A DNA stretch of 64,000 nucleotides from Tetragenococcus halophilus subsp. halophilus DSM 20339 (GTDB lineage: Bacteria; Bacillota; Bacilli; Lactobacillales; Enterococcaceae), in contig NZ_PXYA01000002.1 in NCBI RefSeq assembly GCF_003841405.1, positions 1 to 64,000 on the forward strand. The letters run 5' to 3'. A program made the position numbers and the translations under genes. The notes below the pieces were generated by a model that made no database searches, had not been told where the DNA came from, and was given only the letters and a program-made list of their open reading frames with translations. This document shows, in pieces, positions 26,160 through 35,257 of this stretch (the first letter of the stretch is position 1; every line of letters starts with the position of its first letter).

Positions 26160-27134
26160 TTAACTTGCGATAGAAGTATTTTGAAAAAAGTTAGCCAAAG
26201 TTTCGCGTATTTCATCCGTTGTTTCTGTTTGCATCAATTCAGCTCGCAAATCGCTAGCGCCCGGAAAGCCTTTAATATAAATTTTAAAGAAACGACGTAA
26301 GCCAGCAACAGGGCGAGGAACAGTTTCACTATAATAGTCTTGTAAATCAAGTTGCAAGCGCAACAAATCAATATATTCTTGCACACTGTGTTCTTTAGGC
26401 TGTGTTTCGAAAGCAAAAGGATTGTTAAAAACGCCACGACCTATCATAACGCCGTCCACGCCATATTTTTCCACGAGTTCTAACCCTGTTTGGCGATCAG
26501 GGATATCTCCATTAATTGTAATCAAAGTTTGCGGCGCAATCCGATCACGAATCGCTACAATCTGTGGAATCATATCCCAATGAGCATCTGCCTTACTCAT
26601 CTCTTTACGTGTTCGCAGATGAATCGATAAATTCACGATATCTTGTTCTAATAAATGGGTGATCCATTCTTCCATTTCATCCATTTGCTCATAGCCGATC
26701 CGTGTTTTCACACTAACCGGTAAGCCGCCAGCTTTGGCTGCATCAATCAACTCAGTAGCGACTTCTGGTCGTAAAATCAGACCACTACCTTTCCCGCGTC
26801 TTACCACATTACGAACCGGACACCCCATGTTAATATCAACACCACTAAAGCCCATTTCGGCTAAACCAAGACTCATCTCACGGAAATATTCAGGTTTATC
26901 TCCCCAAATATGTGCCACGATCGGTTTTTCATCTTCAGTAAAAGTCAGGCGACCTTGGACACTTTGCCTACCATCCGGGTGACAATAGCTATCCGAGTTG
27001 GTAAACTCAGTAAAATAAACATCCGGCGCACCAGCTTCTTTTATCACATGACGAAAAGCGACATCTGTCACATCTTCCATCGGCGCTAAAATAAAAAAGG
27101 GCTTCGGTAATTCTGCCCAAAAATTCTTAGTCAT
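26160..27134 (-). CDS. dus: tRNA-dihydrouridine synthase
   Basis: 324-residue FMN enzyme that reduces uridines in tRNA. Features: [17 protein letters not shown] at the N-terminus, catalytic cysteine loop [20 protein letters not shown] near residue 100, catalytic-region VKTRIGY near 140, and [16 protein letters not shown] near 230 for FMN phosphate binding. The C-terminal helical domain binds tRNA. Single gene with its own terminator. The exact uridine position modified is not clear from sequence, so no letter is added to the symbol. Confidence 0.9.
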   Translation of the reverse strand: MTKNFWAELPKPFFILAPMEDVTDVAFRHVIKEAGAPDVYFTEFTNSDSYCHPDGRQSVQGRLTFTEDEKPIVAHIWGDKPEYFREMSLGLAEMGFSGVDINMGCPVRNVVRRGKGSGLILRPEVATELIDAAKAGGLPVSVKTRIGYEQMDEMEEWITHLLEQDIVNLSIHLRTRKEMSKADAHWDMIPQIVAIRDRIAPQTLITINGDIPDRQTGLELVEKYGVDGVMIGRGVFNNPFAFETQPKEHSVQEYIDLLRLQLDLQDYYSETVPRPVAGLRRFFKIYIKGFPGASDLRAELMQTETTDEIRETLANFFQNTSIAS

Positions 27135-27324
27135 TTATAAACTCTCCTAATTTATGTATTCCATTTCTATTCAAAACAAAGTTATTATACTAGTAATGAC
27201 AAAATGGTGCAAAAAGTAAGTTTGTTCTCTTTTAGAATTTTTAAATTGCCCAGAACTTGTATCCTTAGCAATAGAATGTGATAAAATGACTATATAATAA
27301 TTAAAACAAAAAGAGGTATGAACT

Positions 27325-29856
27325 GTGGCACAAGCAATTTTTACAAAGACAGGTTTTTCTATTGAACAACCTACAACGCCATTTGAATATCGTTTAAAAA
27401 ATGAACCCTTTCGCACACTTTACGAACAAGGCTTTGCAGAGAGAATAAGCAAAACCGATCCTTCCATCGACTACTTATTACAAGTGGCGCAAAGCTTTGT
27501 CCACCAATTAAAAAAAGACGGAGAAATCGAAATTACCCGTAAGTTCCGTTTCCCAGCGAAACATTTTTACCAAACCTTAGTAAATGAGGTCCCTTTTGTT
27601 ATCGGTTATGAATTTGTCACCATTTCATGGCTTCAGGCCATTCACCAAGAATTGGCGAACATTTTTGCTGAGGAAATGAAAAATTTCCAAGGAAGTGTAG
27701 CAGATTATGTTCAGTCAAAAAATCAAAATTTAACAACCGCCGGAAGAGTCTATTTCCACTTGATTGAGCGTAAGCAAGGCCCCACTCCTTTCGCTTTTTT
27801 AGCTACTTATGCCACACTGCAAAATGGAAAAGTGAATCATAGACCGCTAAAAAACGCTCTTTCAGAATTTGAAAATTCAACTGAAATTTTCTCATTACTT
27901 TCTGCAGTGGGCCGAGTTGCTGATGAGTCCACTTTTATCTCCCAGTTAGTTGAATCCGGTGAGTTATTTTCTCCTTTAGGATTTAATGAACAAGAAGCAT
28001 ATCAATTTTTAAAAGAAACGCCTATTTATGAAGAAAGCGGAGTTATTTGTCGCATTCCTGACTTTTGGAAAAAAGAATATCAAGCTTCTGTCAAGGTAAC
28101 TCTAGGAGATCAACAGCCAAGTTATCTCGGCATGGATTCTCTTCTCTCAAGTCAACCAGAACTGTATCTAGGCCAAGATCGCTATTCAAAAGCCGAGATC
28201 GAATCACTTTTACAACAAGACGAAGGACTCGCTTTTTTAAAAGGAAAATGGATTGAAATTAATCATGAAAAATTACAAGATTTGCTCGATACTTTTGAAG
28301 AACAAGAAAATACGCAATGGACGCTATTCGAAGCCTTACGAAACCAGCAAATAAATACAGATTCTGAAGAGAACCAACCTATCGAAATAAATAACGGACA
28401 ATGGTTAAATCAGGTATTTACTCAAATGACAATGCCAAGGAAAATCGACCAGGCAGAACCCGCAACTACATTCCAAGCTGAACTACGACCTTATCAGCGT
28501 GTCGGCTATAATTGGTTGAAGTTTATGCAAAACCAATCTTTCGGAGCTTTGCTCGCTGATGATATGGGCTTAGGAAAAACTGTACAAATTTTAGCTTTAT
28601 TAGATGCTTTAAAAAATCAAGGTACTCGTGCGCTTCTAATCATTCCAGCTTCTCTCATCGAAAATTGGAGAAAAGAAGCAGCTAGATTTGCGCCTAATTT
28701 AAACGTGCAAATCTTACACGGAAAACAAACTGATATGCAGGATGCCACAGCTGATCTGTTCATTACGACTTATGGCATGGTAAGTAAAATCGCGGCTCTT
28801 TATGAAAAGACTTTTGACTTACTCATTTTAGATGAAGCTCAAGCCATTAAAAACCCCGGAACAAAACAAACGAAAAACGTGAAAGCTTTGCACGCACGTG
28901 CTAAAATCGCCATGACAGGAACGCCTATTGAAAATCGATTATCGGACTTGTGGAGTGTCTTTGACTTTTTAAACCAGGGATTGTTAGGCACAAAAAAAGA
29001 ATTTAGCTCTCAAATCAAAAAAGGCATGGATTACGGCGCTTTAAGAAAAATGATTTCACCATTTATTTTACGACGTTTGAAAACCGACCAACAGATCATT
29101 TCTGATTTACCAGCAAAAAATGAGCAAAAAGAATACATTGGACTTTCAAAAAAACAAGTAGCTCTATATAAAGGCGTACAGCGTGAGATTGAAAAATCCT
29201 TGGAAGACTCTGAAGGGATTCAACGAAAGGGAATGATTCTATCTGCTATTTCCAAGTTTAAACAAATTTGTAACCATCCTGACCAATATCTAGGCAACCA
29301 AGAGTTTCGACCGAACCTCAGTGGAAAATTTGAAAACTTACGTGCCCTATGCGAAACGATCCGGGATAAACATGAACAGGTACTAATTTTTACGCAGTTT
29401 AAAGAAATGTGTGAACCTTTAAATGAATTTCTAGCGGAAGTTTTTGGCAAATCAGGCCTTGTCTTACACGGAAGCGTGCCAGCAAAAAAAAGAGCGCAAT
29501 ATGTCCAAGAGTTTAACTCATCAGAATCCTACACCCCTTATATGGTATTATCAATCAAAGCAGGCGGTGTAGGTGTTAACTTAACCGCCGCCAACCATGT
29601 GATTCACTTTGATCGTTGGTGGAACCCGGCAGTTGAAAATCAAGCAACAGACCGAGCTTTTCGAATTGGCCAGGAAAAAAATGTTTTTGTTTATAAATTT
29701 GTCACAACAGGAACCATCGAAGAAAAGATTGATGAAATGTTATCCGAAAAAACACAACTCTCTAATGATCTTATTTCTGAAACAAGCGGTGAAAATTGGC
29801 TAACGGAAATGAGTAACCAAGAATTGAAACAATTATTCACTTTGGAGGCGAACTGA
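27325..29856 (+). CDS. SNF2-family helicase (DEAD/DEAH-box ATPase)
   Basis: 843 residues from a GTG start with AAGAGG upstream. The N-terminal about 380 residues are a bacterial SNF2-associated region. The ATPase core follows: motif I ADDMGLGKTVQ near 411, motif II DEAQ at 503, motif III MTGTPIENRLSDLWS, motif V IKAGGVGVNLTAA, and motif VI ENQATDRAFRIGQ. These proteins are DNA translocases that remodel nucleoprotein; in Firmicutes their role is not settled. Many relatives carry an N-terminal SWIM zinc finger. This one does not, but a SWIM protein is encoded 2 bp downstream, so the two probably work as a pair. Confidence 0.9.
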   Translation: MAQAIFTKTGFSIEQPTTPFEYRLKNEPFRTLYEQGFAERISKTDPSIDYLLQVAQSFVHQLKKDGEIEITRKFRFPAKHFYQTLVNEVPFVIGYEFVTISWLQAIHQELANIFAEEMKNFQGSVADYVQSKNQNLTTAGRVYFHLIERKQGPTPFAFLATYATLQNGKVNHRPLKNALSEFENSTEIFSLLSAVGRVADESTFISQLVESGELFSPLGFNEQEAYQFLKETPIYEESGVICRIPDFWKKEYQASVKVTLGDQQPSYLGMDSLLSSQPELYLGQDRYSKAEIESLLQQDEGLAFLKGKWIEINHEKLQDLLDTFEEQENTQWTLFEALRNQQINTDSEENQPIEINNGQWLNQVFTQMTMPRKIDQAEPATTFQAELRPYQRVGYNWLKFMQNQSFGALLADDMGLGKTVQILALLDALKNQGTRALLIIPASLIENWRKEAARFAPNLNVQILHGKQTDMQDATADLFITTYGMVSKIAALYEKTFDLLILDEAQAIKNPGTKQTKNVKALHARAKIAMTGTPIENRLSDLWSVFDFLNQGLLGTKKEFSSQIKKGMDYGALRKMISPFILRRLKTDQQIISDLPAKNEQKEYIGLSKKQVALYKGVQREIEKSLEDSEGIQRKGMILSAISKFKQICNHPDQYLGNQEFRPNLSGKFENLRALCETIRDKHEQVLIFTQFKEMCEPLNEFLAEVFGKSGLVLHGSVPAKKRAQYVQEFNSSESYTPYMVLSIKAGGVGVNLTAANHVIHFDRWWNPAVENQATDRAFRIGQEKNVFVYKFVTTGTIEEKIDEMLSEKTQLSNDLISETSGENWLTEMSNQELKQLFTLEAN

Positions 29857-29858
29857 TC

Positions 29859-30572
29859 ATGTCTAGCTACGACTTTTATGAATATGAAAGTATCGCAGAA
29901 AAAAGGGACAGAGCAACAACAAAAAGAAGAAGCTATCAAAAAAAGCATCCAAATGCCGTTCCTATTACTATAAATGGTAATAAAATCGCTAAGTCCTTTT
30001 GGGGAAAAGCGTGGTGTAATCATTTAAAATATTATGCAGACCATGATAACCGCGTTTCTCGAGGTCGTTCTTATATCAAAAATGGCTTTGTTTTTGATTT
30101 AGCTATTAAGGAAGGACTGATCACTGGAACCGTGAGTGGTAGCGGCAATAATCTTTATCAAGTTATCATTACCATAGACCCTATTGCCGATCAACGCTTG
30201 GAAGAACAAATCAACGGCCATGTTGAAAGCTTAGAAGATTTAGCCTATGGAAAATTCCCTAAAGCATTAGAGAAAGTGTTTCTAACAAGTGAGAATGGCC
30301 TCTTTCCAAAGATGAATGAAATTCAATTTAGTTGTAGTTGCCCCGACAGTGCTTATATGTGCAAACACGTCTCGGCCATACTGTATGCGGTAGGCGCTAA
30401 ATTAGACTCAGAGCCCTTGCTCTTATTTGAATTACGGGGGGTGGATACCTCTGCTTTAGTGAAAAGATCAGTAGAAGAAAAGATGTCCTCCCTCTTGGAA
30501 AACGCTTCTTCTGTAAAGTCTGATCGTATCATTGAGGATGATTCGATTATCGATCTTTTTGATTTAGAATAG
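29859..30572 (+). CDS. SWIM zinc-finger protein
   Basis: 237 residues. The SWIM motif C-x-C-x6-C-x-H is formed by Cys159, Cys161, Cys168 and His170 (FSCSCPDSAYMCKHVSAILY). The N-terminal about 100 residues contain the SFWGKAWCNHLKYYADHDNR and RGRSYIKNG segments usual for this family. GGAGGCGAAC overlaps the helicase end and the start follows its stop by 2 bp, so it is co-translated with the SNF2 protein. It likely supplies the zinc-finger module that other SNF2 proteins have fused. Confidence 0.9.
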   Translation: MSSYDFYEYESIAEKRDRATTKRRSYQKKHPNAVPITINGNKIAKSFWGKAWCNHLKYYADHDNRVSRGRSYIKNGFVFDLAIKEGLITGTVSGSGNNLYQVIITIDPIADQRLEEQINGHVESLEDLAYGKFPKALEKVFLTSENGLFPKMNEIQFSCSCPDSAYMCKHVSAILYAVGAKLDSEPLLLFELRGVDTSALVKRSVEEKMSSLLENASSVKSDRIIEDDSIIDLFDLE

Positions 30573-30626
30573 AACAGATTACTTTAGGTTAATTTTATAA
30601 CTTATCTCAAAAAATATGTAATAAAA

Positions 30627-30702
30627 AGGCGCTTGATTCTCTCACTGTGATAAAAGTCATAAACGAAACTATACTATCACAAATGAGCGGTTCAAGCGTC
30701 TT
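30627..30702 (-). terminator. Long nested hairpin, terminator of the dha operon
   Basis: Outer arms AAGGCGCTTGA / TCAAGCGTCTT (one mismatch), then CTC/GAG, then TGTGATA (30646-30652) / TATCACA (30675-30681). On the minus strand the right end reads into CCTTTTTATT, so it can terminate dhaL transcripts. The size (about 75 nt) and nested perfect arms also resemble a small palindromic mobile remnant. Confidence 0.55.
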
Positions 30703-30731
30703 AAATATATTGCTCCTATTTGCTTGCTTTT

Positions 30732-31331
30732 TTATTTAATGGCATCAACCAAAGCATCAAAAAATAATGCACTAGACGCGGCCCCCGGATCAATGTGTCC
30801 TTTCGAACGTCCTGCTAGGTAGGAAGCTCTACCCTTTTTAGCCACCAATGTTTGAGTATATTCCTCAGCCCTTTCGACTTGTTCTTTTGCAAGGCTTCCT
30901 TCTTTTAAGGCTTGGACCACTGGTTCCCAAACATCAACCATGGTTTTATCCTCAAATTCGGTTTTCCCTCGTTTTTTGATGCCAGCTAATCCTTGTTCAA
31001 TGATGTTTCCTAATTGTTCATAAGAATCAATCGTTTCGGTCCCTTTGGTTTCTTTGACCATATTCATAAGGGCTGAGCCATACAATGGTCCTGAGGCACC
31101 GCCAACCTTAGAAATCATCGCCATGGAAAAGACTTGTAAAATATCACTAATAGATTCTGGTTGTTTTTGCTCAAAAGATGCTTCATAAGCGTTCACTCCA
31201 CGGGCCATATTGTTCCCATGGTCGCCATCGCCAATAGGGGTATCTAAATCACTCAAATACTGCTTATTTTCTTTGATTTTATCGGTAAATTCTGCCAACC
31301 AAGCTTGTACATCTTGCGCCGTTAATTGCAT
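30732..31331 (-). CDS. dhaL: Dihydroxyacetone kinase subunit DhaL
   Basis: 199 residues from the ATG at 31331 (AGGAGGAAGG upstream; a longer frame to 31370 overlaps dhaK). It is the ADP-binding subunit of the PTS-dependent dihydroxyacetone kinase, with the Asp-rich metal site LDTPIGDGDHGNNMARGVNA near residue 30 and the nucleotide loop SKVGGASGPLYGSA near 75. DhaM phosphorylates the bound ADP, and DhaL passes the phosphate to dihydroxyacetone on DhaK. Last gene of gldA-dhaM-dhaK-dhaL. Confidence 0.95.
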   Translation of the reverse strand: MQLTAQDVQAWLAEFTDKIKENKQYLSDLDTPIGDGDHGNNMARGVNAYEASFEQKQPESISDILQVFSMAMISKVGGASGPLYGSALMNMVKETKGTETIDSYEQLGNIIEQGLAGIKKRGKTEFEDKTMVDVWEPVVQALKEGSLAKEQVERAEEYTQTLVAKKGRASYLAGRSKGHIDPGAASSALFFDALVDAIK

Positions 31332-31344
31332 TAAACCTTCCTCC

Positions 31345-32328
31345 TTACCAAGAAATCGTCGTAACATCACTTTCTAAAGCTTCTTTGATCGTTTCATCTT
31401 CTAGATCAATCAAAGTCAAAGAAACACCTTCCATATCAAGCGAAGTCATGTAGTTGCCCACTTTATGGAAAGTGACTTCAACATTTTGTTCTTTTAACAA
31501 ATTCAACACATCATTCATGAAAATAAACTGTTCCATTAAAGGTGTGCCGCCCATACCGTTCACTAAAACGCCCACTTTTTGGGGTTGCTTGTCATAATCC
31601 GACAAAATTTTAGTCACTAGCTCTTGGGCTAAGTCTTTTGACGGCTGTAATTTTTCGCGACGGTAACCTGCTTCTCCGTGAATCCCCACGCCGTATTCCA
31701 GTTCATCTTCGGCTAGTTCGAAACCGGGTTTGCCCACTTCGGGAACGGTAGCTGCGTGTAAAGCCAAGCCAATCGTCTTGATTTTTTTCACCACTTCGTC
31801 CCCTAGTTGTTTCAATTCATCCAAAGAAGCACCTCTTCGAGCTGCGTTGCCCAGAATTTTATGCACCAGAACGGTTCCTGCGACCCCGCGTTTGCCGGCG
31901 GTAAATTCACTGTCTTCCACGGCGATGTCGTCATCCACTACTACGATTTCAGATTGAATATCGTCCATTTCTGCCATTTCTTGGGCCATTTCAAAGTTTA
32001 AATTATCACCTGTATAATTTTTAACGATTAACAACACTCCTTGACCTTGGTCGGCGTCTTGCATAGCGATTTGAATTTGATCGGGGGTAGGTGAAGTAAA
32101 GACATCCCCCGCCACAGCAGCGCTCAACATGCCATCGCCTACAAAGCCCGCGTGTGAAGGTTCATGACCACTGCCCCCACCAGAAACCAAGGCTACTTGT
32201 GGTTTCGTATCATTTTTTACAATAACACGAGAATCTTCGATGCGATGAATAAGGCCAGGATAACTAGCCGATAATCCTCGTAACATTTCTTCAATAACAT
32301 CTTCTGTTTGATTGATAATTTTTTTCAT
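31345..32328 (-). CDS. dhaK: Dihydroxyacetone kinase subunit DhaK
   Basis: 327 residues, family length. It binds dihydroxyacetone covalently on a histidine (GVGIHGEAGYRREK). The N-terminal substrate loop is ALVSGGGSGHEPSHAGFVGD, and LVNGMGGTPLMEQFIF lies near 255. Product is dihydroxyacetone phosphate, which enters glycolysis. It sits 13 bp upstream of dhaL and 21 bp downstream of dhaM, in one operon with glycerol dehydrogenase. Confidence 0.95.
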   Translation of the reverse strand: MKKIINQTEDVIEEMLRGLSASYPGLIHRIEDSRVIVKNDTKPQVALVSGGGSGHEPSHAGFVGDGMLSAAVAGDVFTSPTPDQIQIAMQDADQGQGVLLIVKNYTGDNLNFEMAQEMAEMDDIQSEIVVVDDDIAVEDSEFTAGKRGVAGTVLVHKILGNAARRGASLDELKQLGDEVVKKIKTIGLALHAATVPEVGKPGFELAEDELEYGVGIHGEAGYRREKLQPSKDLAQELVTKILSDYDKQPQKVGVLVNGMGGTPLMEQFIFMNDVLNLLKEQNVEVTFHKVGNYMTSLDMEGVSLTLIDLEDETIKEALESDVTTISW

Positions 32329-32349
32329 CTTATACCCTCCGTTTATTTT

Positions 32350-32748
32350 TTATGACCACTCTTTTTTCCCAGCGTTTTGTGCTTCAGATAGTACTTGTTG
32401 CACATCACTTGTCGTACTAGCTGTGATTGCCGCAGCAAAGGCGCCTTCCACTAAAGGAGCTTCTACCAGATAGTAACGTTCTTGTTGGTCTTCTTCTAAC
32501 ATGTCTTGAGCCATTTCTGCATTGAGGATCGCACTGCCAATATCAGCAAAAACCAAGAACCAATCTTCTTGTCCCGCCTCATTGACGGCATCCACAACTT
32601 TGGTCGGGTCCGAACCGATTTCATTATCTACCGTGCCTCCTAAAGAATAAATAGATACGTCATTTGATGTTTGCATTTGTTCAATCATCTTCTTAAGGCC
32701 ATCGGTAATTTCTTTACTATGAGAAAGTAACAAAAGGCTAGTTTTCAT
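32350..32748 (-). CDS. dhaM: PTS-dependent dihydroxyacetone kinase phosphotransferase DhaM
   Basis: 132 residues, a single EIIA-Man-type domain: start KTSLLLLSHSKEITDGLKKM with the phosphorylated histidine at residue 10 in SHSKEI, and DIGSAILNAEMAQDML near 75. It receives phosphate from HPr and loads DhaL-ADP. No fused HPr or EI domains, the usual short form in Firmicutes. Confidence 0.93.
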   Translation of the reverse strand: MKTSLLLLSHSKEITDGLKKMIEQMQTSNDVSIYSLGGTVDNEIGSDPTKVVDAVNEAGQEDWFLVFADIGSAILNAEMAQDMLEEDQQERYYLVEAPLVEGAFAAAITASTTSDVQQVLSEAQNAGKKEWS

Positions 32749-32776
32749 CTAATCATTCTCCTAACAGTATAAGATT

Positions 32777-32825
32777 AACAGTAATAAGCTGCAATCTAAC
32801 AAACTATGATTGCAGCTTAACTGTT
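32777..32825 (-). promoter_or_regulatory. Intercistronic hairpin between gldA and dhaM
   Basis: AACAGT...AAGCTGCAATC pairs with GATTGCAGCTT.ACTGTT (17 pairs in all). There is no T-run after it on the minus strand, so it more likely acts as an RNA processing or stability element that sets the ratio of gldA to dha products. Confidence 0.5.
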
Positions 32826-32836
32826 CAAGGATGATA

Positions 32837-33979
32837 TTATAACGGACCGTTTTGCTTGTATTCTTCTCCTACTTGATTTGCGACGATAAGCGCGTTAGCT
32901 ACTTGTTCTTCGTCAATTGGAAATGGCATAGAATGAATCGATTCTTCTGGAATACAAGCTTTTTTAGCTACCTCTAGTGCTTGTTCATAAGTAACTTCAT
33001 TTGCTCCGATATCTGCCAAAGTCATCGGCAATCCAACAGAGTGATAAAAGCCAAGTACAGTATTGATTTCTTTTTTTTCTGCGTCTTCTAAAACTAGTTG
33101 AATTAACGTAGTAAAGGCTACTTGTTCACCGTGAAGATAGTCATGTGTCCCTGGTAACACAGTCAAGCCATTATAAATCGCATGAGCAGCTGCTAAACCA
33201 CCACTTTCAAAACCTAAACCAGAAAGCAAAATATTGGTTTCTACAATTTTACTCAACGATTCGGTCACTCGGTTATTGTCAGCCGATAATTTTGCTTTCA
33301 ACCCGTCTTCTTGTAGATTGTCAAAACATAATTTAGCAAGTTGTAATGCTGCATAAGTACCTACTGCTGAAGGTGTGTAACCTTCTCTGGTTCCCATTGG
33401 CAAGCTTGCGTTGACTCTTGAATAAGAGTTGTGCGTTGCACGTGCTTCAAAATACGTTGACATTGCATCACCCATGCCCGCTAGTAAGAAACGAGTTGGT
33501 GCTTGCGCAATGACTGTTGTATCTGCCAACACAACGCCAGGACTTTTCTTGCAATAATAATAATCATCAAAATTATGTTCTTCTGTATATAAAACAGCAG
33601 AATGAGAAGTTGGTGCATCTTGCGCTGCAATCGTTGGAGCAATAATGACTTCTAAGCCTTCACTGTCTGCAACAACTTTTGCCGTATCTAAAGCTTTTCC
33701 TCCGCCTAAACCAACAACACAGTCAGCTGGTTGTTCGTTTAACATGTTTTGCAACCGCTGTACCTCATTTCGCGTAGCTTCTCCATTAAAGCCTGCTTCA
33801 AAAAATTCAACACCATATTTATCAGCCGTTTGGTTCAATTTTGTTCGTACCCGTTCAATGTCTTCATTTTTTCCGATTAATAAAGCACTTTTTCCAAACG
33901 TCGAAACAAAATAACCTAAGTTTAGTAATTCATCTTCGCCTTGAACGTATTTGGTTGGCAAAATCAATGCTTTCCTCAT
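32837..33979 (-). CDS. gldA: Glycerol dehydrogenase
   Basis: 380-residue iron/zinc-type alcohol dehydrogenase that oxidises glycerol to dihydroxyacetone with NAD. The nucleotide loop is VVGLGGGKALDTAKVVAD near 88. Metal ligands are in LAGMGDAMSTYFEARAT (Asp near 173) and the two histidines are in AAHAIYNGLTVLPGTHDYLH then GEQVAF. First gene of the dha operon, so glycerol is oxidised and then phosphorylated. A cre site lies 36 bp upstream and the PocR/AraC regulator is divergent. Confidence 0.95.
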   Translation of the reverse strand: MRKALILPTKYVQGEDELLNLGYFVSTFGKSALLIGKNEDIERVRTKLNQTADKYGVEFFEAGFNGEATRNEVQRLQNMLNEQPADCVVGLGGGKALDTAKVVADSEGLEVIIAPTIAAQDAPTSHSAVLYTEEHNFDDYYYCKKSPGVVLADTTVIAQAPTRFLLAGMGDAMSTYFEARATHNSYSRVNASLPMGTREGYTPSAVGTYAALQLAKLCFDNLQEDGLKAKLSADNNRVTESLSKIVETNILLSGLGFESGGLAAAHAIYNGLTVLPGTHDYLHGEQVAFTTLIQLVLEDAEKKEINTVLGFYHSVGLPMTLADIGANEVTYEQALEVAKKACIPEESIHSMPFPIDEEQVANALIVANQVGEEYKQNGPL

Positions 33980-34014
33980 GTTGATTCCTCCTTAATTTTT
34001 GTTACAATGTTATT

Positions 34015-34028
34015 GTAAAGCGTTATCA
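34015..34028. promoter_or_regulatory. cre site upstream of gldA
   Basis: GTAAAGCGTTATCA matches 12 of 14 positions of the CcpA consensus. It sits between gldA and the divergent regulator, so glucose repression of glycerol use is likely. Confidence 0.65.
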
Positions 34029-34156
34029 TAAAAAAATCATTGAAATTTCATGCTTAATTTTTGTTTATTTTTATTGAACAAACCAACAAAATAGAACTTT
34101 TTTATTATTAATTGACGACATAGATTGAAGAGGTAAGGGATCGGGGGGATACAGAT

Positions 34157-35125
34157 ATGCAACAAATGGATTTAGAAGGTATCTTGGATTTAAGTGAGTG
34201 GGAAAAATTACAAGACGCTATCGCTATAGAAACTCAATTAGCAATTATTTTAGTTGACTATCGTGGCAAACCTGTTAGTACACATAACCAGATTCAACCA
34301 TTTTGTCAACTTGTTCGGCAACACCCTAAATTGAGCAAATACTGCGAAAAGTGTGACGCAAGAGGCGCATTAGAAGCTGTTCGTAAAGGGACTCCTTTCA
34401 TTTACCGTTGCCATTTTGATATTGTTGATATTGCAATTCCAATTATGGTTGAGGGCCATTACATGGGAGCGATCATGGCCGGAGAAGTTCAAATGGAAGA
34501 AAACCAAGATCAGTTAGAGCAAGTCTTAAACGCAGACGACCAAGAACTCATCCAATGGTTCAAAAAAGAACACCAAAAAGCTTATGAACAATTGCCCAAA
34601 TTATCTTTCCAAGACATGGATAAAGCAGCATACATGATTGGTCAGCTGAGTAAATATATTTTGACAGAAATCGTAAAAAAGGGATACTCTGTTCAAAAAC
34701 ATGAAGGTAACAGTATACAGATTTCTTCTAAAGAATTTCAACCAACAAATTCCGCCACATTAGAACTTGTTTCGGAAGAACAAGAAAAAATTAATCTCTC
34801 TTATCAAGCAAAAAATTCACAATTGCAACCCGCTATCGATGCGATGTATGATTCTAATAGAACAGTTGATCTACAATACCTAGCTGAACTAACCAACCTA
34901 AGTCCCAATTATCTCAGTCGTTTAATAAAAGAAGAATTTGGCGAGCCATTTACGCAAGTATACAATAAACTAAAAGTTCGTAGAGCTAAACAACAATTGC
35001 GTGATACTAACAAAACGATTAATGAAATTTCAGATGATTTGGGTTATGTAGATGCAAGTTATTTTGTCCGTACCTTTAAAAAATATGTAGGCACCACCCC
35101 ACTAAACTTTCGAAAAAGTGCTTAA
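34157..35125 (+). CDS. PocR-domain AraC-family regulator of glycerol genes
   Basis: 322 residues. The N-terminal PocR ligand domain carries the cysteine pattern PKLSKYCEKCDARGALEAV and FIYRCHFDIVDIAIPIMVEG (about 20-110). The C-terminal AraC domain has two helix-turn-helices, DLQYLAELTNLSPNYLSRLI and KTINEISDDLGYVDASYFVR. PocR domains are known to respond to propanediol/glycerol-type compounds. Divergent from gldA, so it likely activates the gldA-dhaMKL operon. GGGGGGAT precedes the ATG. Confidence 0.85.
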   Translation: MQQMDLEGILDLSEWEKLQDAIAIETQLAIILVDYRGKPVSTHNQIQPFCQLVRQHPKLSKYCEKCDARGALEAVRKGTPFIYRCHFDIVDIAIPIMVEGHYMGAIMAGEVQMEENQDQLEQVLNADDQELIQWFKKEHQKAYEQLPKLSFQDMDKAAYMIGQLSKYILTEIVKKGYSVQKHEGNSIQISSKEFQPTNSATLELVSEEQEKINLSYQAKNSQLQPAIDAMYDSNRTVDLQYLAELTNLSPNYLSRLIKEEFGEPFTQVYNKLKVRRAKQQLRDTNKTINEISDDLGYVDASYFVRTFKKYVGTTPLNFRKSA

Positions 35126-35152
35126 TGAAAGCTTTAAGTCGAACCATTTTAT

Positions 35153-35212
35153 TTTATATTGGAAGTTACTTCCAATATAAAAAACCGAAGAAAGAAATTG
35201 TTTCCCTCTTCG
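35153..35212. terminator. Convergent terminator structures between regulator and ggt
   Basis: TTTATATTGGAAGT / ACTTCCAATATAAA (35153-35181) is an almost perfect palindrome with a 1-base centre. A second stem CGAAGA / TCTTCG follows (35186-35212). They lie between the convergent ends of the AraC gene (35125) and ggt (35258). Confidence 0.55.
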
Positions 35213-35257
35213 ATTTCTGCATATGTTAATTACTAATTCAAGCTTTCTGCAACGCAA

